The notes under the pieces are model-generated. The model searched no databases, had not been told where the DNA came from, and saw only the letters and a program-made list of their open reading frames with translations. Shown one piece after another: positions 37,139 to 48,403 of a stretch of DNA of 64,000 bases (within the stretch, counting starts at the first letter, position 1; each line of letters starts with the position of its first letter). Source of the DNA: Callaeas wilsoni. Taxonomy: Eukaryota > Chordata > Aves > Passeriformes > Callaeidae. The stretch is taken from the NCBI GenBank assembly GCA_013398955.1, contig VWPU01011591.1:62001-126000 (forward strand), written 5' to 3'. The translations under genes and the position numbers were made by a program.

Positions 37139-40100
37139 GCAGAACATTTCAGAGGACATCTGAGAATTAGTTTTTGAAGTTAAAAAAAGCAGAAGATTGT
37201 GGCAGGTGAAAATTCAAATGATGGAATATTGATAGAGAGTGTTAATTAACACAGTGTTTATTCATGCTACATAGTGTATGTAATCAGTTACACTTACTAA
37301 ATGAGAATTTGATTGCCCACTATTCCAAAGCATACCAGCACTTTCACATCTTAAAGACAGGGACTCTGTCCATTTGTATTTGCTAAGTACAAGCAGAATG
37401 GCCTCTGGAAGGAGCACGAAACAGTACCAGAATAGAAATAGCAAATTTAAATATTTGTAGAAATGCTGCAACATCCTTTATGTCTGGATTTCAGCAAAGG
37501 GTGTTTTTTTTTCCTAGGAGGAGAGAAAATTTTGAATGTGATGTAGTCCATTGCACCTAATTTTAGCCACAGAATGAATCACCTTCTGGAAACCTCTATC
37601 TCCTCCTTTGACTCTGGAGAGTATGCAGAAGACTAGGACAGATTATGTGACTAATATCTCAAACACCAAATTTACATTAAATGACACAAGCCCCTTATCT
37701 TAAGAAAGTTTCTTCAATAGACTGCCTCATCGTAGAGTCTAATTAGGAAATTTAATTTGGGTGATGTTGTAGAGGAAAAGTCCATATATGAATATTTATA
37801 GGAAGCCTTCAGTAATCAGAAAAATCTTTCAGCATCCTTTCAACTTGTAAAAAGACCTAATCATGTGCTTAAAATAAAGAGGAATCTTTGTGTTTTCTTA
37901 AATCTTGGTAGCCATAAGGGCATTCTTCAGTGCTTCCCCAATAAAAATTTGAGCTCCCAGAGACGAATCAACAGTGTATCACTGTGCTACACAGTATTAC
38001 TCCAGCTCTTATTTCAATGTTTGAAAAAAACTGACAAGATCTAGGGATCCTAAACATTTCTGAACTGTTTTTTATCAAAACTTCCTGATATAAACCAATT
38101 CCATTCCTGAACTCTCCCTGTAATATTTTCTAAGCCTGACTTCATAAGGCAAAATTCATATTTATCCACCTCATAGAGAAAAGATATGTTTAGATTATTC
38201 AGATATTTTCCCTGTAGCTATGTTTATTGTTCTGAATTATAACTTCCTGGTCAGCTCTTTGATTTAATAAGGAAGAAAACCGTTTCCAAATAAAGCATTG
38301 CGTATTTCGTAGGGAGGTATATATATTTATCTCAGATGAGATTGCTTGTAGCTCACTTCAACAAAGGAAAAATCTCTATACACTCTCTTTCAGTATGTCA
38401 CCTTTCCCTTGCAGTTTAATGCCTACCATGTCTAATAGGAACACAAGGACAATAAAAAGTACATCTGCCCAAGTGTTGCAGAATTGACAGTTGAAATCTT
38501 CAGCCACGTTCATACATGGCATTTAAATAAGGTTTGAGGAAGTCCATGACATTGTACCCAGAGGGAAACATTTGGACTCTGTATTAAGTGAAAGCAAAAC
38601 TCATTGTGCAATTTTGTCAGCAAAAGCATTCTTTGTGTGTCCTAGTGCCTGAGTCGCTGTGAGCGTGAGCTGTTGCACTTGGGCTTATTGCCATCCCAGC
38701 ATGTGCATTTTGAGATTTTTTAGCTTTGCTTTGTTTCTTGCAGCTGTATATTCTCCTGCCGAACATCAAAAATCTTGAAGTAGTGCCAATCAGATACAGC
38801 TGAATTGCCTTTACTGCAGTAAGAAAAATTATCAGCATGCAATTTATTATTAGAATAGACCATTCTAAATTTTTACTCCCATCACAGCAGACAGCTATAA
38901 CCATTTTTGTATAAAAACTCAGTCAGCACAAATAAAAGGAACAGCAGATTAGCTGGCTTGAAAACCACATCCTATTTTCAGCTGGACTCACTGGAGAGTG
39001 GACCTCAAGGATAGCCATGTCCAGTGCATTTAGCTGCACTTGGGGAACTCTTTCTCTCCCACACCCCGTATAAAACCAATAAAACAAACTTAGCAGTAGC
39101 TTAAGAGCCTCGCTTCAGTGAGATTAATGTTTTATTATTTGAGAGAACTACAACCACCCATTTAGCAGGGGTAAGCAGAAAACAAAAAGTTATTTCTACT
39201 GTAGCTGTAAGTTTACCCCAGGGCTCCCTGGATCCTATACCAATGGTGTTTTAGGAATTGTTTAAAATAAGATTTAAAAGAAAACAAAACAAACAAAAAA
39301 CAGCCACCACCAAAAAAAAAAAAAGTCAAACCAACCCTACCAACATAAAAGTATCGATGCTCTACATGCAGGATATGGTAACCACTTGCCACTCTGGGAA
39401 TTATCTCCAAGAGCCTAAGGATTTGCAAGTGTTACAGTCAGGAATCAGAGAAGAGCACACCCTGAGGGACCTTGGGAGGACTGAGGTCTGTTCTAAGGTC
39501 TGGTAAACCCTTTCTTCCCTCCCACAGTGCCAAGTTATTTGTGGGATTCTAATGAACTCCATTAGGATTGCTGACTGCATCCTCTAGTTATTTAACTAAT
39601 CACTTAACAAAGGAAGCAACCTAAGTCAGGTAAACACAAACATCCTCACGATAGTTCAAACAAGTTGTGGAATGAAAGAAAAAATTACTGATGTTTAAGG
39701 ATAAAACCAACTCAAGTCCCATTCCTTATGAGAAAAATGAAGTTCAAGCCTCCCTGGGCTAATAATTTTGAGGAGTTATTTTTAAAGCAGTGATAGGAGC
39801 AGTGCTAAGCAACAAGGTCTTGGGGTCATTGCACACGTCCTTATGGAGCCCTAGTTTCATTCAGTGTAACTGTGACTTTATCACATGCCAGCTGTGTGCT
39901 CAGATAGTGGGTTGAAACACTAAATTGCACTAAAGTATCTCTTAAGAGAAGGGAAACACAAGATTTTTGCTCTTGCACTTACAGAAGAAAGTAATCTTAA
40001 ACTGATGCCTTTTTCTCTGGAGAGAATTGTGCATGCAAGCTAAAAGAGCAAATATCTCAGTGTTATTGTATTTTAGGAAATATTGTCATCCAATCTGGTT

Positions 40101-40524
40101 GAGTGTTGCTGCAAGGTAGGCAGCAGACTCAGGAATGGATTTTAAGCACACACACTTAACCAACACCTTTGTTGGATGTAACCCAGTTACTGCTTAGGCC
40201 AAAGCATTCACACTGTTATTAAAAAGATCTCTGCTTTGGATGTATCACCTCTGTGTCTGATGCATCCAGACTAGAAAAGGGTAGAAAAGAGGCTGAAGCC
40301 CTTGCTAAAGTACAGGAGATCCAATCTCCCAGACAGCTCAGGCTGAGACAAGCCCATCATTATGTTACACAAGGACAGGCCAAGTGCTGTACTAGCAACC
40401 TTTGAGAGGATTTTCACCTGCACTTAAATAGCCACAAAAGCAAAATTTAACACTTGGGTAACAAAACACAGCAGGCTCCACAATCAGAACTCTTGACTTT
40501 CAATTTTCTGTCCATTTTGGAGTT
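37139..40524. other. Unique AT-rich non-coding sequence
   Basis: No gene or repeat family besides the A-rich tract at 39276-39327. Open frames are short and without domains. Confidence 0.5.
39276..39327. repeat. A-rich low-complexity tract
   Basis: Repeated AAAC/CAAA units followed by CCACCACC and a run of 13 A. It could be a decayed poly-A tail, but no element body adjoins it. Confidence 0.8.
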
Positions 40525-40965
40525 ATCACAGAATCACAGAGTATGCTGAGTTGGAAGGATCATCAAGTCCAACTCCTGACCCTGCACAGCACCATGTGCC
40601 CAAGAGCATTGCCCAAATGCTTCTTGAACTCTGTCAGGCTTGGTGCTGTGACCACTTCCCTGGAGAGTCTGTTCCAGTGCCTGACTACCCTCTGGGTGAA
40701 GAATCCTTCTCTAATATCCAATCTAAACTTCCCCTGACACAACTTCAGGCCATTCTCTTAGGTTCTGTCACAGGTCCCCACAGAGTGATCAGTGCCTGTC
40801 CCTTCTCTTCCCCTCACAAGGAAGTTTTAACTGCAATGAGGTCTCCTCTCAGTCTCCTCCTCTCCAGGCTGAACAGACCAAGTGACCTTGGCCACTCTTC
40901 ATACAGCTTCCCCTCAAGGCCCTTCACATCTTTGTTGTCTTCCTTTGGATGCTCTCTAATACGCA
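40525..40965 (-). mobile_element. CR1 LINE 3' end fragment
   Basis: Antisense CR1 throughout: TCACAGAATCACAGAGTATG, GAGTTGGAAGGATCATCAAG, TCCAACTCCTGACCCTGCAC, GACCACTTCCCTGGAGAGTC, AAGAATCCTTCTCTAATATC and AGGTCTCCTCTCAGTCTCCT appear in the expected order. The 140-codon plus-strand frame over it is antisense shadow, not a gene. The copy is 5'-truncated and diverged from the other copies, suggesting another CR1 subfamily. Confidence 0.95.
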
Positions 40966-41084
40966 GCAACTAAAAAAACCAACCTATTGAAATTATGCTA
41001 CAGTAACACAGTCCCATTTATGTAAAGAAGAATAGTTTTTCAGTCGAACTGAAGGTCTAACTGATGCCTTATCCTCAGTCCTAA
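40966..41084. other. Short spacer between repeats
   Basis: About 120 bp of unique sequence between the CR1 fragment and the LTR-like block. Confidence 0.5.
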
Positions 41085-41470
41085 AATTAAGAGTCAGACA
41101 TGGTTAAGGGGTAAAGGGTTTTTACCTCGGTATTTAATAAGGATCCTCACGGTGAAACACTTGGCCAAGGTAGAATACGCTGAAATGCACACACACAGTA
41201 AAATGCGTATACAATTTTATAGACCTTGCAAATCAGCATATCTAACAAAGATGCCCCAATGAGAGGCTTGAATGAATAGCATGATATCGCCCTATTGCCA
41301 AGTATTTCCCCCCAGATGGGCCTAATCCTAGTTTACAGGATGTATTCTAGGGGGGTCCTTGGTTTCTCAAGATAGCATGAGGCTTTCCAGCCTCCAACTG
41401 CGAGGCCTTTAGATGTCTTCTGGCCTAACAGAATACTAGGACTATGTTAAGTTGTCAGACTTAAGGAATT
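41085..41470 (-). mobile_element. Possible LTR fragment (decayed)
   Basis: On the minus strand a TATA-like CTATAAAATTG (plus 41212-41222) is followed about 75 bp later by TTATTAAATA (plus 41131-41140), a degenerate poly-A signal, then by CCGAGGTAAAAACCC and TGTCTGACTCTTAATTTTAG. This order and spacing resemble the U3-R-U5 layout of avian endogenous retrovirus LTRs. Ends and target-site duplication could not be fixed, and no viral genes are present. Confidence 0.4.
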
Positions 41471-44400
41471 ACTAGTATGCATGCTAAGGGCACTGAGAAT
41501 ACATAAAAGGTATCTGAAAGAAAAGGCAAAAAATCATCATGGCATCAAACTACACCAGATCCTCCAGGAATTATGACTTCCAGTGTTCAACTCTGCATTG
41601 TGTGAGCAAGTCTTCCCTTTTGTTTTAAATTGCAGAATGACTCACTTTATTTATCATTCTATTCTTTTGTTATGAGAAATCCACGTGCCAAAGCCTGCTC
41701 TGATTTCTTGAACTCTGAAAGAGCTGATAGTATGATTCACCCTCTCCACATCTACGCAGATGACATTACCGCTGTTCCAAATCTGCACTATCAAACTGCA
41801 TGTCAACATCCTGTTGACTGGTCTAGAGTGTGAGCAGATGTGCTTTCCAGTGGTATTGGAGATTAGATTGGAGAGGAGGCAGTGGCTCTAAGAGGAGGCA
41901 GTGGATCTAAAACATTCTGTCTGATCTTTGGACATGACGACACCAAAGAGTTACAGACACTGCACCACTGTCCACTGAACTCGTGACCTTACACATCTTC
42001 CCTCCATGGTGCCATTAGATGAAATACAGTTCATGGAAAGCCAAGCACCAGGCTACAGGGAAGATGTAGTCTCTCCTTTTATTTCCATTTCACAGAGAGA
42101 TGACATGTTTTGAGAAGTATTTGCATTGTAGTGACACTGGAGGTTCCCGAGTACAGACACAAATGGAAAAGAATTTGGCCCAAATAAACTAACAGATTAA
42201 GTGAGGACCTTAAACACAAACAGGCACACTACATCCTTTAACTGCAAATAATTGTGCAATAAGGCAAAGAAGGGGATATATGAATTCCAGGGATAGGAAT
42301 ATATTCCAAAGGTTCAAGCAGAAGTCAGAGGAGTGGTAAAAATAAAGACAAATACCTGTGATACAAAGTAGGAAAGAGAGCCGATCTCTTATCTCCAGGG
42401 TAAACCCTTCTCTTTTGGCCTTGTATGAGAGTCAAGAACTTGTTCAGTGTTATGAATGCAGGCAGAAAATTCCTTCTCTGTGTTCCAAGGATTTCACAAT
42501 CTTGTTGCACTTCAAGTCACAGGCTGCATAGGCACCACATAAAACATGAGTTATACCAGCATCACAGTCCATCTGGGGTAATAAGTCTATATTGATCCCT
42601 TTTGCATCACAAAGGTTTCATTCTCCATGGCTTTACACCAGACCTGAGATGGTCCACACAGTCTATGGCCAGTATTTCTTGCCCTTCCAGAACAAAAATA
42701 AATGGGAAACAGAAAGGAAACAAGTCAGGGAGAAGAACCCACCACACAAGGTAACAAATAAATAAACTAGTAAACCTTACAGAGATGGAGAGGAAGATAA
42801 TGAGTAGAAAATAGTATTTCATGGGATGTCCAGAGCCAAATGCTTTCTTATGAAGAATCCCTCCTTCAGGATTTAGCCTAGCAGTTAAATCTCTGCTTGT
42901 GCTTGACCTGCACAAAGTCTTCAAAATTTGGGATTCCACCCAACCTCACACAGCTCAGCAGCTCGGCATGTTTAAGACAGTCTGAAGTGTGTAGCCAGCA
43001 AAGGAGAGGAGAAAGCCAACATCACCTCTCCTGCCAGCTGGCCAGGTGACCGTGGCACGCAGCCCAGTGGGACACTGGGCCGCTGGCTCATCTGAATGTG
43101 CCCACCAGTACTGTCACAAGGCCCATCTTGAACTCACAGCCAGGCACAACTGCTGCTACATCCTTTCCTCAAATGTCTGCGTGATGGATCCAAACACCTT
43201 CTCTGAAGCTTGCAGGCTGTGCAGGGTGGGCAGTGAAGGATAATATTGAGAGCTTTCCACTCAGCCTCTTTCAATCTTGCCATTGCCCTTACAGGATGAG
43301 ATTACAGATTTTGCATTATGTTTTTCCATGAAAATCCATCTAGTGGATTTCTAGTGTGATGTCCTGTTGTTGTAAGGCATAACTTCCTGAAGAGAGCCTC
43401 TTTGTTTTATTTATTTATTTTCCTTCGAGTGCAGCCTAAACCCTCCCTTCCTGTTGGGAACAACAGCTGCAGCATGCGGCATCAGCTTGCCAAGCCTGAA
43501 TGACTGTGAAATATCATTTATCTTGGAGCAAGATAGCATCAAAGAGAACAGCCATGTGAGCCTGACCATGCATTCATTACATAGCTGTGCTTAGGAGGAG
43601 TGGGATAAATTGCAGTATCAGAGGCAAAAGAGGTCCCACTTCTGAGCTAACACTCTTGGACCTGAAAGCACTGCCACATCGGAAAGCACTACTGAGGAAA
43701 AAAGGGAATTTTCATCTCTTTACTCAGAAAAACTCTTTCAAAGGTTGGAGATGCAAAAGTATTCACCAGGGCAGGAAAGCAATACTTTTTCTGTAGGTTA
43801 ATGGGAACACCATGGCCTCAAGATCAAGTAATTGGCTGATGAAAGCCATAGAGCTGACATACACATTTCCTAGCATACCTGTGTTATCCCACAGGTCTGG
43901 GGAATCCTGTGTGAATGCCACAATCCTTAGATAAAAATTGCTTTCAGATACCCTTCTATTATCTTCTCCCTTTAACCCTTTTGGGACCTTTTTTTTTTTG
44001 CCAGAAACAACTGCTATTTAAAGATTAGGAGAGAGTTCAATCAAACTGAAAATTAATGATTAATCACACATTTTCCTCACCAGCACTCCACTCCCATCTT
44101 TTGCTCTGGATTCCTTTGGTGCCTCCTGTGCCCCAGGACCAGTTGGCTGAGAGCACTGGGATGCTTTTTGTTCGGTGCCCAGTCTCAGGCTCCCCCAAAA
44201 GCGTGCTGGACTGCATAGTGCTTCCCTTGTCAACATTGCATATTTCCCATAAATGATGAGTGGAAAAGGGCAGCCAGGTCTCTTTAATGGCCTGTTTGAG
44301 GGCAAACAACAGCCTTGGGAAATGGCCCTCTGATTTCTGGGAATCCTATTCTATTCAATAATCAAAGAAAGGAGTCCCAAGAAAAGTGAAGATAACAACG

Positions 44401-44723
44401 TGTTAAAGGTGACTTTCCCATTTGGGTTTGGTTCTGACAGAATCCTCCTATATAAACTTGGGTATAACTCTTCCAGTGATTTTGGTGGTGCAAGCGTAGC
44501 TTTAATAAGAACACAGACAGATGCAGGAAGTGTTGCACAGATGCAAAGGGGTTAAGCACCAGGAGCTAATCGTGCATGCCATTTTGAGTAGTTTGCCACA
44601 AAATTCCCAAGGTCCAGACCACTAGCTCTAACAAAATAAAGCCATCACTACCATCATCCTTCAGTTAATCTGCAGCAGCTAAGTTCTCAACAGCAATTCT
44701 GAAATTTCTTAGGGATCAAAGGA
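41471..44723. other. Unique non-coding sequence
   Basis: No gene supported. It includes a 19-bp tandem duplication at 41872-41909 and a TTTA run near 43410-43421. A minus-strand splice-bounded segment at about 44089-44155 is open in two frames but is unrecognised and its acceptor is weak. Confidence 0.45.
41872..41909. repeat. 19-bp tandem duplication
   Basis: Two copies of AGAGGAGGCAGTGGCTCTA side by side, differing at a single base (C/A at position 15). No longer array is present. Confidence 0.9.
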
Positions 44724-44838
44724 TCATAGAATCATACAATGGTTTGGCTTCGATAACATTAAAGATCATCTAGTTACAACCCTCCTGACATCTTACACTA
44801 GACCAGGTTGCTCAAAGGCCACCCAACTTGTCCTTGAT
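44724..44838 (-). mobile_element. CR1 LINE 3' end, short fragment
   Basis: Antisense CR1 terminus: TCATAGAATCATACAATGGT, TTAAAGATCATCTAGTTACA, ACCCTCCTGACATC, CTAGACCAGGTTGCTCAAAG and CCAACTTGTCCTTGA occur in order. Only about 115 bp remain. Confidence 0.93.
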
Positions 44839-45808
44839 CATGATGATGAAAGATTTAAATGTAAAAACTTTGCATGACAACAATTCTCATGCCTCAGAAC
44901 AGAAAGCCCCGATTTTACCTGTGCACATTGTGTTTCTTACATAGAAGAAGCAATAATGAAAAACATGCCCATCAGTATTTTCATAGAGAAGCTATCAGGT
45001 GTAAATGAATGTCCTGCTATAGAGCTGAAGCCAGTGGAGCAACGTCAGGAGTTTTTCCTATTATTTCCCTGTCTTTGTTTTGTGCCTTGCTTTGCTCTAT
45101 CACTAAATGTTCCAGAGCTCTCTACCACGAGCCCACAGTGTGGAAATGCTGACTGAAGTGGTTTACTGCATCCATGCTCACAAACAAGCTGTTAGTTGCC
45201 ATTGGCATGTAAATAAGTCACTGTTCTTTCCATCCTATAGCTGTTAAATAAATACGGTAAGCCAAGTTCACAGCACTGATTTCTTGTAGGAGGTCACTGA
45301 GAGGATTTCACAGAAACATCCTGTGACAATTTTGCAAAACAGGATGGTCCCAGTCTGAATTTCATTACAGTTTTTTTCCACTTCCATCCTGATGGTTACT
45401 GTGTTTTTGCTGTCACAGGCAGGCTGTTAAATCATCCTGACTCCATAACAGACACCAGGAAAATGGAAACTTTGTCCACTCTTCTTAGTGTTTAGGGCAT
45501 ATGTACTAAAAATTACTTGTATTCTGGTATGACCTAGAAGTCCTAGTCCGTGTCAGCTACAGACTGACTGTGTATGCACACTTACAGTGACTACATGCCA
45601 CTGACTGCAGCACAGCATGCAGACAGCCAAACAGCTCTAAATGGCAGCTATATAAACAAGGCAGCTGGCACCCTAGCCCAGGCTGAAAAACTTGCAGTGG
45701 AGTATGCAAACTAACCTCTGCAGACCAATAAATATTTCTTTATAAATAACACCTGCCCGTACATTAAAATAAAAATACCAAGACTAGGGAGAAACCAAGT
45801 GTGTCATC
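44839..45808. other. Unique non-coding sequence
   Basis: No gene or repeat family recognised. Open frames are short. Confidence 0.5.
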
Positions 45809-45925
45809 TTTATTCTACCAATGGCAAACTGGGGCAGAGATTAAATGTTTTGCCAAAGGTGCCATAGGAAGCCTGTGTCAGAGGCATGAGTGGAGTGACT
45901 TGAGCCTCAGCCTGTGCTGTAGCCA
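45809..45925 (-). mobile_element. MIR-like SINE remnant
   Basis: TATTCTACCAATGGCAAACT, GGGGCAGAGATTAAATGTTT, TGCCAAAGGTGCCATAGGAA, GCCTGTGTCAGAGGCATGAG and TTGAGCCTCAGCCTGTGC follow the antisense MIR core (…AAACTGAGGCACAGAGAGGTTAAGTGACTTGCCCAAGGTCACAC…). Agreement is spread over more than 100 bp, which makes chance unlikely. The minus-strand open frame of 68 codons here is derived from it and is not a gene. Confidence 0.65.
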
Positions 45926-48350
45926 CACGTTCCTCCTTGTTTTGAGCACAGTGTAGATTCGTGGTAAATGCTGACATAACTACTTTGACCCAGTAAATGT
46001 CATCCTCAATTTTCACCTGTTAAAAGGACAGAATCAGTCAGACTGCTAGTCTGACTCACAGCTGAAATGAAAATGAATTTTCTCACAATGAAAATTGAAA
46101 GTCCTACTTTCAGTCTTACCCACTAATGGTAGACATTTTAGGAAAGGGAGTCAGCAGCAAGTTTTGCACTTAAAAGAAATAACATCAACAGTAGTGGGTA
46201 GGTGTTTGGGAAGTGGATTTAATAGGTGCGTCTAGATTTGGCTAAGAATAAAAAGAGCATTTTCTTTCCACTGGTTGCTGGCTAATAAAAGCAAAGGGGT
46301 GGAATACATCCAACTTGCAAAACTTGAATACAGTTACTGCTATCTGCAAATGGGTGCCCCTCCCCGCTCATGTGAGCTACACAGGCAAAAGAGAATGACA
46401 CATGTGCTGTTTCCTTTTCCAGTTGTAAAGGGGTCAGGAGCCAGGCAAGGAGAGTCCGAACAAGAGGAGCATTTTCCTGGGTTCTTCCAGCTGTTCTGTT
46501 CAATCCCGCCGTCAGTTCTGAGCAGGGAAGAGAGACTGTCAACACAAATAAGGCATTTTTAAAAGGCGTAAATTATGAGTTCCCAAAACAATGCGACATC
46601 TCAACCACGTGAGTACCCTTGCCCCCCTCCCCCCTACAATAAGAGTGGACTTATCAGTCTGTCGCTTAAAGAAAAGATTGTCTAATGCATTTCATATGGG
46701 GGGGAAAAAAAAAAGGAATGCCTGAGACTAATCCTGAAGGGAAAAAGTTGTGCAGAAGCTGTTTTCTTTGTTAATTCTTTGTGTTTGTGTGTGCGCGTGT
46801 GTGAAGGAAGGACTGAAACAGGCTCTGCAAAGTCCGACTCCTGAACAGGACCAAGCAAAGTTAGCAATGTTTCCGCCTAAACTCCAGCTTAGAAAAGTTT
46901 AATTTGAATGTTTTTCCCTCCCCCGCCTTCAGGAATGAAGTTATAGAGCATTTTGAAAGCGTACTGACGCTTTTCTAAGATAGTAATGGTGCTGCCCAAC
47001 TTGTGTTTAGAGTCTCGAGCTGTCTGTGTGTAACATGAGACACAAGCCACACACTGACAGTCTATATTTAAAGCCACAATGTGTTTCTGCTCCTGGAAAT
47101 TTAGAAACATGGGCTTAAGGACAAACAAATTGGTTTTTCAGCAAGAGAGGGTACAGGAGGGCAAGTCCTCTGTTTGCGTAACTCCGCATATTTCAGTAAA
47201 TTTTAAAAGAGAGAATTTGACCTGAACAGTCAAGTGAGCACAGAGGCTCAGCTCAGCTGCAGTATGGTAGTGCTCATTTTGGGACAGTATTAAAAAGAAA
47301 GGTGAGGGAAAGGGGGTGGATTATGATTTGATAAGCTGTGAAAACTTTTTGGTGCTGCAATATATCTTTTTTCTTTTCTTTTCTTATGGCTTTAGTGTGA
47401 TCTTTCCTGTTTTAATTCAACAAAGTAGGTTTGTTTTATTTTTAATAAAAAAACTGTCAATAGCAGAATTGTTTATCATACCATGGTATCAGTAATGAAG
47501 GCAGAAAGTACAGACAGCACTGCTGGGAGCAGCCTGCAGTTCAGGGTTTGATCCAGATACTGCTGTAAGGATATTTGTTCTGTATGGCTATAGACACTGA
47601 CAATGTTTTCCAAGTTTTGAATGAGGCAGGCTGATCCAACAGAAAAGACACTGCAAGCAGAATCTCTGGAATCCCAACCAGCAATTTCTAGTTACCCTTT
47701 AGTCCTTCTTGCAAGTTCTAATCAACAAGAAAGATTAGATGTCACCTTTATATTTTATTCTACTTCATTCTGCAGTTTAGAATATTATTGCTTGTTTTGT
47801 ATTGTAGCTTGTTTCCTGTTATAGCCAGGAAAGATACAGACAGGCTAATTCAGGATTCTGAGAGCTTGAGTTTGGAAAAGCTTGAGTGAGTTACTGCTGT
47901 TGGTGCTCTCCAAGCGCGGCCAGGAGGGTGGAAATGACTCACTGAGGTTCTTCTTGCGTATTGTGAAATATCAACAAGGGTCCAGACCCAATCTTGTATA
48001 TTTAGTGACAGGCTTGGCCAAGTGACACATCCAGGACCAACTCTACAGTCCTGAACATATTACAAACAACTTCTCTGGCAGACCCAGGTTGTCAGACCCC
48101 ACAGAAGGCCCTAGGGGGAACCCAGATGAGGAGTTAGTGTGCCATGGGGCCTTTTGTCTGTTCGTAATGAAGAAAGACAGATGCATCAGGTTCTCTTGGA
48201 TTTTTCCAAAATGTGGACAGGAATTCTCAGCTTGAACTATTTTAAGATCATGTGATCTGCTACATAAAAATAAATTGCTTGCAGTCCACCTAGAAGAAGT
48301 ATTCTGGAGGAAAAACAGTCACAATATTTTTGTGACCCAATCTTTGGCTG
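45926..48350. other. Unique sequence with several small structured motifs
   Basis: It contains a 9-bp-arm hairpin at 46036-46056, a promoter-like context around 46556-46610, a G7A10 run at 46698-46714, a short (TG)n/CG run at 46781-46803, a CTTTT tract at 47366-47385 and the palindrome ATACCATGGTAT at about 47479-47490. No gene is supported. Confidence 0.5.
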
Positions 48351-48403
48351 GTTTTTTTTTTGGTTGTTGTTTTTGGTTTTGTTTTTGTTTTGTTTTTTTT
48401 CTT
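48351..48403. repeat. T-rich (GTTTT)n low-complexity tract
   Basis: Runs of T separated by single or paired G over about 53 bp. On the minus strand it is an A-rich CAAAA-type tract like those at 2.0, 24.4 and 39.3 kb. Confidence 0.85.

Noticed and set aside
40551..40973. 140-codon plus-strand open frame
   Set aside because: It lies wholly within a minus-strand CR1 fragment and is an antisense reading of the LINE.
44089..44155. Minus-strand splice-bounded segment open in two frames
   Set aside because: Acceptor lacks a long pyrimidine tract, two frames are open, and the peptide is not recognised.
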